This document shows positions 25,772-34,895 of a DNA stretch of 64,000 nt, piece after piece. Each line of letters starts with the position of its first letter. The stretch's first letter is position 1. Origin of the DNA: G963668435 sp963668435 (GTDB lineage: Bacteria > Latescibacterota > Latescibacteria > Latescibacterales > Latescibacteraceae); assembly GCA_963668435.2 (NCBI GenBank), contig CAXXSC010000006.1, positions 620,001 through 684,000 on the forward strand, in the 5' to 3' direction. The position numbers were made by a program, and so were the translations under genes. The notes below the pieces were generated by a model, which was not told where the DNA came from, made no database searches, and saw only the letters and a list, made by a program, of their open reading frames with translations.

Positions 25772-28208
25772 TCACGAGATATCTTCAGATTTGTCCAGAA
25801 GTTCGTGGATGGCACTGCTCAGTTCACGTTTGTGGTAAGGTTTTGTCAGGACTTTCCTGATCCCGTATTCAGAGGTTGTTTCCTGCATATTAGCGCTTGC
25901 GGCGCCGGTGCATATCATGATGGGAAGGTCGGGGCTCACCGCATGAATGGTTTCCGCCATCTCGATCCCGTTCATCTCAGGCATGGTGAGATCGGAAATG
26001 ACAAGATCGAATGCATCCGGGCTGTTCTGGAAAATTTCGAGTGCCTTCATGCTGTTGGTTTCTGCGGTCACCTGGTATCCCAGCGATTTAAGCACCGAGG
26101 AATAGACCTTGACTATCCGCTCCTCGTCATCAACGAAGAGGATGTGTCCCTGACCGCTGAGAGATGTTTCCTGGTTTTCCTCGAGTTCTGCTGCCTGCAC
26201 CTCGTACAGGGGGAGGTATATCTCGACCGTCGTTCCCTCTCCGGGTTTGCTTGATACATCGATCTTTCCCTGGTGGCTTGTTACTATTCCATGAACGACC
26301 GCGAGACCGAGACCGGTGCCTTCGCCCTTGGGCTTTGTGGTAAAATATGGTTCGAAAATGCGGGCCAGTTTCTCTGCATCAATGCCCTCACCGGTATCTT
26401 TCACATACATTTTCAGGCCTTTTCGCTTCGGGCCGCCACTGTCGGGGAAATCTTCTTCAACCAGACCGATTGTCAGCGTACCGCCATGCTGTTTCATTGC
26501 ATAGGCCGAGTTCGTGCAGAGATTCATGAGGACCTGGTGAAACTGTATCGGATCACCGAGTACGGTATCTTTTTCGGCGCTGATGTTCTGAACGATGTTG
26601 ATCGCTGTCGGCACGGATGAGCGTATGAGCTTGCCGACCTCCTTGACCAGCGGTTTCATGAGCGCGACTTTCTGTTCAGCCTCTTCTTTTCTGCTGAATG
26701 TCAGAATCTGCTGCACAAGGTCTTTAGCCCTGTCGCTGGCATTTCTGATATGCCCCAGGAATTCCTGCGCCTCATCGTCCTCGCTGATCTCGAAATCCTT
26801 GAGGATATCGATAGCTCCGAATATGATCATGAGAATATTGTTGAAATCGTGAGCGATACCGCTGGCAAGTGTCCCGATAGCCTCCATTTTCTGGGATTGG
26901 CGAAGTTGCGATTCGAGCTTTTGACGTTCCATCTCATATTGTTTATGCTCGGATATATCCTCGATAACGGAAAATAGTAAAGAAATCACTTGAATTTGAC
27001 TATCCACCACTAAAAGTGGTGGCTTTTCGCCAAATTCATGGCTTCGCCACCGTGATTTCCAAAGCATTTTCAGGCAAAGCCTTCAGCACATTACCACATG
27101 CTGAGCATGTGGTTTTCTAAGTTTGAATAAATCGGATCGGATTTCGTGAAGTATTCGTGACGATATCAGCGCGGGGAACAGGGAGCCATCCGCTTTTATG
27201 CAGCGTATTTCACGACGGTATGTAAAGCCGCTTTTTTCCAGTGTTTCAATATGCATTTTTCTTTCTATATTGTCAGCATACAGGTCGACAGCGCTTATTT
27301 TCATAATATTTTCAGGAGTATAACCAAAAAGGTCGCAAATTGCTTTGTTTGCCGCATGCATCGAACCCTCTGTCGAGGTAAGTGTAAAACCCACCGGTGC
27401 GTACTCGAATAAAGCACGGTAGCGTTCCTCGCTTTCACGAAGTGCTTTTTCGGCCGTTTTCAGCGCGGAAATATCCTTGGAAATTATCCAGAGACTAACC
27501 ACCTCGTCATTTTCGACAATCCCGTACCAGTTGTCGATTCCAATATATTCAACATCGTCGGAAATTTTCTGCTGTTCCTGGTAATCCGTCAGTTTGTACC
27601 CGTTCTTGATAAATTCTTTCAGAAGTTCCGTGAAGTCGGTTTTTCCTGCAATTTCATTGTATCGCTTGCCGATGAAATCTTCTTTTTTCTTGACTCCGAA
27701 ATAATTGACACAAGCCTGATTTGCATCGACACAGACCGAGCTGTAAAACATCTCGAGCTGCTTTTCGACGGGAAGGTTGGTTATAAGACCCTCGGGCATT
27801 TTCCAGTATGAAACGGCATCGTAGGAGACATTGATGAAATCGGAATAATGCATTTGAGTCGTGTGCAGTTCTTTTTCGATCTGTTTTTGCCTGCTTATGT
27901 CGGTTATTGTTCCGACCAGGCGATATTCTCCATTCCACTTGTCTGTTCGAGCAGTGGTCTGACATACGTGGAAAATTCCTGGCGGGTGACAAAATCTGAA
28001 CTGATGAAGTAATTGTTGAGGAGTTTTATGGTGAGGATGTCGAGTTCAAAGGTTCGACGGACAGTGAAATACGTTCGGAGGCATCTCTTTTGAATTTATC
28101 CCGTATTCGGTTGTTTTCATAGCGGTACACCATTGCCGACGTCAACAAGGCAATAATTAACCCGGACACAATGATTGCAATCAATCGGCTGTTGATCGTG
28201 CCTCTCAT
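25772..28208 (-). pseudogene. Membrane CHASE-PAS hybrid histidine kinase, broken by three lesions
   Basis: Reading from ATG 28208 (GGAG 7 nt upstream): one membrane helix (residues about 8-26), then the start of a CHASE-like domain (RDASERISLSVE). At about 28048 the frame shifts: the continuation RTFELDILTIKLLNNYF lies in the next frame. Restoring one GAAC copy (GAACGAAC to GAAC slippage) would repair it. Near 27935 the frame moves again, and most of CHASE plus the head of a PAS are missing (TSGMEN joins a tail reading NGEYRLVGTITDIS). Two PAS domains follow (27853-27130). A ~133-bp hairpin-ended insertion (26995-27127) splits the second PAS from its end (FSVIEDISEHK). The rest, HisKA with GIAHDFNN, HATPase with GEGTGLGLA, and REC, is intact to 25772. 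No functional kinase is expected. Confidence 0.85.
26990..27127. mobile_element. Non-coding IS200/IS605-like element (PATE/MITE) in the kinase pseudogene
   Basis: Short element with a subterminal hairpin at each end: CCACCACT-N3-AGTGGTGG (27004-27022) and CCACATGC-TGA-GCATGTGG (27094-27112). TTGAA occurs at both junctions (26990-26994, 27123-27127). It carries no gene. Palindromes near but not at the ends, no terminal inverted repeat, and a shared pentamer at the borders are the marks of elements moved by HUH tyrosine transposases. Joining the gene at the TTGAA copies does not restore the reading frame by itself, so there is an extra 1-nt change, or the gene was already decayed. Confidence 0.7.
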
Positions 28209-28407
28209 AGTGTTCTCCGCGAAATGGAAATACCTGTCCACTATAGATCAAGTAAATATGTCTTTGAATATTCCGCAAGATATTTCGGGCTGCCGTAATA
28301 AAATTATCTGCACTTGAAGCGGTTGTTTTTCTGGTAATTTACATTAGACTCATGTGGCTGTACCGTGATTGATGGGTGTCGCGTGATGAATTCGTTGCCG
28401 GTGATGT
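28209..28407. other. Intergenic region between the giant kinase and the kinase pseudogene
   Basis: About 200 bp. Nothing recognised apart from the ribosome site of the pseudogene. Confidence 0.4.
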
Positions 28408-31400
28408 TTATTCATCAAGGCATTCCCGGACTTTTTTCCCAAACTGCTGTAAGGAAAACGGTTTCTGGAGAAAATTGACACCTTCGTCCAGAACGCCCTG
28501 ATGCGCGATGACATCGGCGGTATATCCGGACATGAACAAGCGTTTGATATCAGGATAAATCGAAAGAAGCCGTTTTGCCAGATCACGGCCGTTCATTTCA
28601 GGCATGATCACATCGGTTATCAGGAGGTCGATATTGCCGGGGTATTCCTCTGCCAGTGTTATCGCCTCGCCAGGTGTCGGCGCGCTCAGGATCTGATATC
28701 CCAGGCGTGACAGTATCCGTGTGCTGATGGAAAGGATATCGGCCTCGTCCTCGACAAGAAGGATGACTTCATTGCCGGATTGTATCTTGCTGTTCGATTC
28801 GGTGCTGTCCTGGTCGTCACTCAAATTCTTACTGTAGACCGGCAGGTATATCCTGAATATGGTTCCCTGTCCGGGTTCGCTGTAGACATTGATATAGCCG
28901 TTATTCTGTTTGACTATTCCGTAGACCGTTGCCAACCCAAGACCGGTTCCCTCGCCCTGGGCCTTTGTGGTATAAAAAGGCTCGAATATCTTGTTCCGTG
29001 TTTCGATATCCATTCCGCAGCCGTCATCACTTACAGCTAATGTTACATAGGTGCCGGGAACACATTCCGGATTTATCCTGCAATAGTCCTCATCGAGTTC
29101 GCTAAGCTGTGTTTCGATGGAAATTCTTCCAATATTGTGCCCGATTGCATCACGGGAATTAACCAGCAGATTTGCCAGTATCTGGTTGATCTGCGACGGG
29201 TCCATCCTGACCGGCTTGATCGTATCCGAGGGCATCCATTTCAGGTTAATATCCTCACCGATAAGGCGTCTGAGCATCTTGAGCATCGAGGTGATGGTCT
29301 CGTTGAGATCAAGTACTTTCGGTGTCACGGTCTGTTTGCGTGCGAACGCGAGCAATTGGCGGGTAAGGTCTGCCGACCGTTGCGCGGCATGTTTGATCTG
29401 TTCGAGTTCGTCGCGTATCGATTCGTTTCCAGCCTCATTCTCCAACAATATTTCCGTATTGAGAATGATGACATTGAGCATATTGTTGAAATCGTGGGCT
29501 ACGCCGCCTGCCAGCCTTCCGACTGATTCCATTTTCTGCGCCTGCACCAACTGTTCACGCAGCTTGTTCTTTTCCTCTTCGGCTTCCTCGCGGTCGCTCA
29601 GGTCGCGTGCAACAGCAAGAATGACAGGCATGTCCTTGAGTGACATCCGGTTGATAAGGAGTTCAACAGGATACACGCTGCCATCTTTCCGGAGGTGTTG
29701 CCCGCTGACCAGGTTGGTCTCGTTCGTGTTTAGTGTGTGCCAGTATTTTTCTTTGTCTTTACGTTGTTCTGTTTCAGGATCGATATCATAAAGCGACAGG
29801 GACATTAGTTCCTCTATTGAATACCCCGTATTCCTGCAGGCAACTTGGTTGACAAGAACAAAATTACCGTCGAAATCATGAACATACACTTCATCAGGCA
29901 AATTTTCAATCAGCAGGCGGAAACGCTCCTCGCTTTCCTTGAGAGCCTCGACAGCAAGCTTGTGCCCGGTTATGTCACGCACCCACTCCATGAACATCTC
30001 GATATCTCCGCTCTTATCCAAAAGGGGGATAATGCGGACATCGAGCCACTTACCTTGCGGTGTGTTAACATCCCGTTGAGATGGTGATCTAGATGCCAGC
30101 ACCGATTGTAACTGGCAGTCAGGACAGACATCTTCAAGATTGTGGTAGGCGGTATAGCATTTCGCCAGGCGTTCCCGTCTTTCGGAAGGAATGTCGGCAA
30201 ATCCCTGCCAGTTACTGTAGAGAATGTTCATGTCGGTGTCGTGTATTGATATCATGTCGGGGACGACACCAAGCATTTTCTGGAAACGGGTTTCGCTTTC
30301 CCGTATTGCCTCTTCCGCCGTCTTGCGTTCGCTGATATCCTGCACGACACAGATAAGTTCGCCGCCATGAAGGGCCGTCAGTGAAACTTCCTGAGGGAAA
30401 CGGCTCCCGTCTTTCTTTTTTCCGACAGCCTCTCCGTTCCAGAATCCATCACGCAAAAAGACGGGGAATATTTCCTCCTTGAAACGGTTGAGCTCGTCCT
30501 CATGGTAAAGAATGTGCCATGACTTGCCAAGCATTTCAGAGGTGCTGTTGTAACCGTAAATTGTAGCATGTGCCTTGTTCAGATAAATGAATTCCTGCTC
30601 GGCGTTAAGAATAGCCATTCCTTGCGAGGACGCCTCCATGGCCTCGGATTTTTTCAGGAGTTCCTCTTCGGCTCTCTTCCGTTCGGTTATGTCATAATTT
30701 ACGCCGATCATGCTGACAGCTTTATCGTCATTGTCTCTTTTTACCTTTGCATGTGCTTTGATATAGCGGATTTCACCGTCACCACGGAAAACACGGAATT
30801 CCGTGTCGAAAACCGTTTCTCCTTGCAATGTGTGCTGGAGCTCTATGTCAACACGCTTTAGATCATCCTTATCGGCTCTTTCCGCCCAGCTATCATATGA
30901 ATTGCCGAAATCTTCCTTCGTTATGCCATAGAGCCGAAGCATCCAGTCATCCCATTCCAGATGGCCAGTCTCTAAATTGAGCTCCCATACACCGAATTCT
31001 GCAGCATCGGCGGCCAAACGCATTGTCTCATGAGCTGCGCGAAGTTCGGCATCTGCCCGTTTCTGTTCAGTGATATCTGTGGAGACACCGCACAGGGCGA
31101 TCGCGTTTCCCTCCAAATCATGAACAACCTGGGCACGGCAATCCATGATGATTTTCCTGTCGTCGGCAGCCATGTTGACTATTTCACCGCGCCAGAAGCC
31201 GTGTTTGAGTGTTTCATTCAAAATCTGTCGTTGTGAGGCGCCAAGTTCCGGATCTTCCCCGTATATACGAGTTGGTGATCCGATAAGTTCCTCACGTGAA
31301 TAACCCAATGATCGCATTTCGGCATCATTGACATAGGTGATTATGCCGTTCAGGTCCGTGATAGTGACATGGTCGCTGATTTGGTCAAGCACAAGTGCCT

Positions 31401-33990
31401 GAAGGCGGATTTCCTCTTCGGCTTTTCTGCGTTCGGTAATATCGCGAATCGCTGTGACACGAAAAGACTTGTTTGCCATGGAGACATTTTTGGACTCGAT
31501 TTCTGTGAAAAAATACTCGCCGTTACGCCGCTGCATCTGAATAGTGTATGGTGCGCAATTATTTTTGAGGATATTTTTTTTAATAATCTCAATATCGTTT
31601 TTATGGACATATTCCTTAAAATCAACACCGATCAGTTCATCCCGGTTTTCATAGCCGAGCATTCGGGCCAATGAGTTGTTCAGGTCGATGGCAATGCCGT
31701 TCCTGTGAATCAGGATGCCTTCAATGGTGACATCATTCAGGATCCGGTTACGTTCTTCACTTTCCCGGAGGTCCTTCTCCGCCTTTTTGCGCTCGGTAAT
31801 GTCACTGATAACGCCCAGTGTGCCTATATTCGTTTCACTTACATTAAATATTGATGCGCTGAGTTCTCCCCAGAAATACTCGCCGTTCTTATGCTTCATT
31901 TCCAACGACAGGTTCACGGTACGTGCGCCTGTCTGGATGGTGTTCATGAACTTTTCTGTGGCGATTGGGATTTGATCCTTCTTGAGATGGTCAGTAAAGG
32001 CCGTACCAACCATCTCGGCAGGCTGGTATCCGAATATGACTTCCGAGGAGGGAGAAATGAAATCGATGGTTCCTTTGTTGTCGGTAATAAACAGGGCATC
32101 GGTGAAATTCTCGGCGATTCCGCGGAATTTCTCCTCGCTTTTCCTGAGCGCATCTTCAGCATCTATACGTTCGCTAAGGTCGCGGGCAAAACAAATGATT
32201 CTACCGTCATATTCTTCCATATATGTGATTGATATTTCCAGTGGTATCAACTTGCCGTCTTTGCACCGATGGTGTGTTTCAAAGATATCCGATCTTTTCT
32301 TCACGATCTTTTCGATAAGCCGCTCGATTTCTTCCTGCGATTCGATGGATTCAATATCGCTGATATTACGTTTCAGCAATTCCTCTCGCGAATAACCAAT
32401 CATTTCGCAGTAGGCATCATTAACCTCGAAAATCTGTCCTTTCCGGTCGAGCAGGAAAAATCCGTCAACAGTCGTCTGAATGATCGTTGATAAATAGTTT
32501 TCACGCTCTTTGAGCGTGTCGCGGGCGTTGATGTTTTCAACAGATTTCCATGCCGCATCCATAAGAAGCGTAAGCTCCAGAATATCGCTTTCACGGTATT
32601 CCTCCTGCTTATTGGCGACACCGACAACAGCGACGATCTGCTTTTGCTGAAAAACGGGTATCGTGAGAAAGCGTTCCAGTTGGACATGGCCTTCGGGGCA
32701 TCCTTTTTTAAGGGGATTATCAGCCTTAAAATCATTGATCATTATGGCTTTTCGCTGACGGATAGCTTCCCCCCAGATGCCGGTGCTGTCAAGGTTATAT
32801 ACGGTCATTGGATTGATGACACGGCATTCCTTCATTACATCTTTTGACCATGTGTTGAGCTCGAACTGCCTATTATCTTCGTTATAAAGGTAGATATAGC
32901 CAATTTTACTGTTCGTCAGTGAAATAGCTTTTTCCAGCGCATTGTCCAGAAACTCCTGAACAGTGTCCGCATTGTACTGTTGTATATCAGTAAGCGCTTT
33001 CAGGCGGTGTACCTGCTGTTGTACTTCGTTTTCCGCTTGTTTGAGCGCTGTGATATCCTGAATAGTGCCGATAACATGGTTTTTCTCGGAATCAAATTCG
33101 GCAATGGAGTGAATGTAACGGATCGCGTTGTCGCTCGGTCTTTGTATTTCAAACTCGACATCATAGGGAGTGTTGTGATTAACAAGGTTTTTAAGCGCTT
33201 CATCCAGCATACTGTGGTACTGAGGCAGGCGGAATGTCTGTATGTCGGGGACTGTCACGTCTGTGCTTTCTATGCCGTATATTTCACGGGCTTTTTCTGA
33301 CGCGTACACCGTATTGCTGTTGAGGTCGAACAGCCAGGAACCTATGTTGGCCAGATCTTGTGCTCTCTTGAGATCCCATTGGCTTTCATGCAGCAGTACT
33401 TCCGTTTCGATTTTGTACAAGGCATAACCCAGATCGTCAGCGACCTCATTAAATAGCGCCTGCTCTTCCTTGCTGTCCACGAATCCGGATGATACAGAAA
33501 CCACCAGAATACCGAATATCCTGCTTTTGTAATTAAGCCTCCGGGCCATGCCCGCCCATTCCCCGTATTCCCGGAAAAGAGGACAATCAGCACAGCTTGA
33601 CTCCGGATCTTCGTAAATTGCGGCTGAATTCATCTTCAGGGCCTGTTTCATGCAGACAGTCATTTCATTCCTGCTTAACTGCCGGATAGCATTCTCAAAA
33701 TCACTGTCGAATCCCGAGGATGCTGTGGAAATAACATTTTTTTCGCCCTCCTCCAGCATTGCTATCAAGGCGCTTTTATAGCCCATGCTTTCAGTAAGGT
33801 TCTGGCAGGCCTTTTCGATAAGCTGCTGTGGGTCGTTCTCCTGTACAATCATCTTGTTGACATTTCTGATCGCCAGCAGAACATTTTTAATATGTTTTTC
33901 ACGCGTCTCGAGCTCTTTCAGTCGGACAAGCTCGTTCTCGGCCCTGCGGCATCGATTGCGAAGCTCTTCTATTTCATGATTATATTCCAT
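28408..33990 (-). CDS. Giant soluble hybrid histidine kinase with 2 GAF and 9 PAS domains
   Basis: 1860 residues; ATG 33990 has GAGG 4 nt upstream. No membrane segment. A coiled-coil start (1-35) is followed by GAF 35-195 with a CADCPL motif, PAS 212-325, GAF 330-485, then eight PAS units at about 498-615, 622-740, 750-860, 865-985, 990-1110, 1115-1235, 1235-1350 and 1355-1470. Each of these is separated by the usual ITERKKAE-type linker. HisKA about 1480-1550 (His in GGVAHDFNN), HATPase 1605-1720 (NLLVNSRDAIG, GEGTGLGLATVYG), and REC 1740-1860 with phospho-Asp in LLITDVIMPEMNG. The penultimate PAS carries CYTAYHNLEDVCPDC. This is a cytoplasmic multi-input sensor. Its target is not obvious, and its own REC may pass phosphate on through an HPt protein elsewhere. 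Confidence 0.93.
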   Translation of the reverse strand: MEYNHEIEELRNRCRRAENELVRLKELETREKHIKNVLLAIRNVNKMIVQENDPQQLIEKACQNLTESMGYKSALIAMLEEGEKNVISTASSGFDSDFENAIRQLSRNEMTVCMKQALKMNSAAIYEDPESSCADCPLFREYGEWAGMARRLNYKSRIFGILVVSVSSGFVDSKEEQALFNEVADDLGYALYKIETEVLLHESQWDLKRAQDLANIGSWLFDLNSNTVYASEKAREIYGIESTDVTVPDIQTFRLPQYHSMLDEALKNLVNHNTPYDVEFEIQRPSDNAIRYIHSIAEFDSEKNHVIGTIQDITALKQAENEVQQQVHRLKALTDIQQYNADTVQEFLDNALEKAISLTNSKIGYIYLYNEDNRQFELNTWSKDVMKECRVINPMTVYNLDSTGIWGEAIRQRKAIMINDFKADNPLKKGCPEGHVQLERFLTIPVFQQKQIVAVVGVANKQEEYRESDILELTLLMDAAWKSVENINARDTLKERENYLSTIIQTTVDGFFLLDRKGQIFEVNDAYCEMIGYSREELLKRNISDIESIESQEEIERLIEKIVKKRSDIFETHHRCKDGKLIPLEISITYMEEYDGRIICFARDLSERIDAEDALRKSEEKFRGIAENFTDALFITDNKGTIDFISPSSEVIFGYQPAEMVGTAFTDHLKKDQIPIATEKFMNTIQTGARTVNLSLEMKHKNGEYFWGELSASIFNVSETNIGTLGVISDITERKKAEKDLRESEERNRILNDVTIEGILIHRNGIAIDLNNSLARMLGYENRDELIGVDFKEYVHKNDIEIIKKNILKNNCAPYTIQMQRRNGEYFFTEIESKNVSMANKSFRVTAIRDITERRKAEEEIRLQALVLDQISDHVTITDLNGIITYVNDAEMRSLGYSREELIGSPTRIYGEDPELGASQRQILNETLKHGFWRGEIVNMAADDRKIIMDCRAQVVHDLEGNAIALCGVSTDITEQKRADAELRAAHETMRLAADAAEFGVWELNLETGHLEWDDWMLRLYGITKEDFGNSYDSWAERADKDDLKRVDIELQHTLQGETVFDTEFRVFRGDGEIRYIKAHAKVKRDNDDKAVSMIGVNYDITERKRAEEELLKKSEAMEASSQGMAILNAEQEFIYLNKAHATIYGYNSTSEMLGKSWHILYHEDELNRFKEEIFPVFLRDGFWNGEAVGKKKDGSRFPQEVSLTALHGGELICVVQDISERKTAEEAIRESETRFQKMLGVVPDMISIHDTDMNILYSNWQGFADIPSERRERLAKCYTAYHNLEDVCPDCQLQSVLASRSPSQRDVNTPQGKWLDVRIIPLLDKSGDIEMFMEWVRDITGHKLAVEALKESEERFRLLIENLPDEVYVHDFDGNFVLVNQVACRNTGYSIEELMSLSLYDIDPETEQRKDKEKYWHTLNTNETNLVSGQHLRKDGSVYPVELLINRMSLKDMPVILAVARDLSDREEAEEEKNKLREQLVQAQKMESVGRLAGGVAHDFNNMLNVIILNTEILLENEAGNESIRDELEQIKHAAQRSADLTRQLLAFARKQTVTPKVLDLNETITSMLKMLRRLIGEDINLKWMPSDTIKPVRMDPSQINQILANLLVNSRDAIGHNIGRISIETQLSELDEDYCRINPECVPGTYVTLAVSDDGCGMDIETRNKIFEPFYTTKAQGEGTGLGLATVYGIVKQNNGYINVYSEPGQGTIFRIYLPVYSKNLSDDQDSTESNSKIQSGNEVILLVEDEADILSISTRILSRLGYQILSAPTPGEAITLAEEYPGNIDLLITDVIMPEMNGRDLAKRLLSIYPDIKRLFMSGYTADVIAHQGVLDEGVNFLQKPFSLQQFGKKVRECLDE

Positions 33991-34280
33991 ATTACCTCAA
34001 CAGTCGTCGGATATTGAAGCAAATAAAAGGGCATTATTCTTACGTTTCCAAAATTTGTCACAAAGGTATATTAGCGAATAATCATATTTGAAACAACCGA
34101 TAATAGAGACTGATAATAATTAGCTTGTCCGGTGATTCAAAAGGATTTAAGTACTTGCTGAACAGACTGTGGTAGAATTATCTAATGAATCTAACCTTTG
34201 TCTGCGGGATTATGAAAAACCTGTCGCGGGGAGGGGGTGTCTGCTTTGGACTATAGACATAAATATTTTCCGAAATGTTG
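33991..34280. other. 290-bp intergenic region
   Basis: AT-rich leader of the giant kinase. No clear promoter, hairpin or gene recognised. Confidence 0.4.
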
Positions 34281-34532
34281 TTACTCAATCGGATATAAAG
34301 CTGTCAGTTCATCCTGAGTAAACTTCAGGAAATTCCGTATTTTCAAACTTCTGTCTCCGCTTTCTGTAGACAATAGCTGTTTAAATGAGTCTCTCGCTTT
34401 ATTACTGGAGTTACGTACATCGCTATCACGGTCCATATAATATGAAGCTCGCGATAGCGATGCGAGTTTTCTTAAATACCAGAGATTCCTTTTCATCCCG
34501 AACTTCCGGGCTGCAATGACCAGGCACATCAC
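34281..34532 (-). CDS. Small hypothetical protein, doubtful
   Basis: Up to 83 codons, starting at GTG 34532 or the adjacent ATG; an inner ATG (FGMKRN) is also possible. No ribosome site is visible for any of them. The product is charged and helical-looking with no recognised motif, hydrophobic segment or Cys cluster. It follows the preceding small gene by 36 nt in the same direction, which is the main support for it. It could equally be a chance frame or the remnant of a larger gene. Confidence 0.3.
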   Translation of the reverse strand: MMCLVIAARKFGMKRNLWYLRKLASLSRASYYMDRDSDVRNSSNKARDSFKQLLSTESGDRSLKIRNFLKFTQDELTALYPIE

Positions 34533-34567
34533 TACGTGTTTACAGCCGTGTTGTTTTCAATGCGTTT

Positions 34568-34870
34568 TTAAAGGGCGTCCTGAATTGAATCGTTGACAAT
34601 TCTTGCGGCAAGGTCAACAATTGTGTTTTCATTCGTATCGTTCTCTTCGCAGCAGCTTGTCATTTTGGCCATCAACAGTGCGCTCATGAAATGAAGTGCT
34701 ATTTCCGCGGCCTGAATGAACTCATCTTCCCTTATGAGGACAGTAAATGATTCCGGGTTCTCGATTTTAACAGTCTGGAGCTTTATTCCCTTCACACCCA
34801 TCATTGCGACAAACACCCTTGATACCAGTTCATTGTTGAAAACGGCCACGGTTTTCATTTTTTCCGACAT
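34568..34870 (-). CDS. Small conserved-looking cytoplasmic protein of unknown function, coupled to a hybrid kinase
   Basis: 100 residues, start ATG 34870 with GAGGTGA just upstream, 26 nt after the stop of the 1190-residue kinase. No signal peptide or membrane helix. The sequence alternates beta-like stretches (TVAVFNNELV, KLQTVKI, SFTVLIRED) with helices (a Met/Ala-rich ALHFMSALLMAKM) and contains a CC pair in SCCEEND. I do not recognise the family. Its place as last cistron of a PAS-DHp / small gene / hybrid kinase unit suggests a role tied to that kinase, for instance as an output or phosphatase partner. This is inference only. Confidence 0.6.
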   Translation of the reverse strand: MSEKMKTVAVFNNELVSRVFVAMMGVKGIKLQTVKIENPESFTVLIREDEFIQAAEIALHFMSALLMAKMTSCCEENDTNENTIVDLAARIVNDSIQDAL

Positions 34871-34895
34871 CCTCTCACCTCACGTTTTCTGTTGC

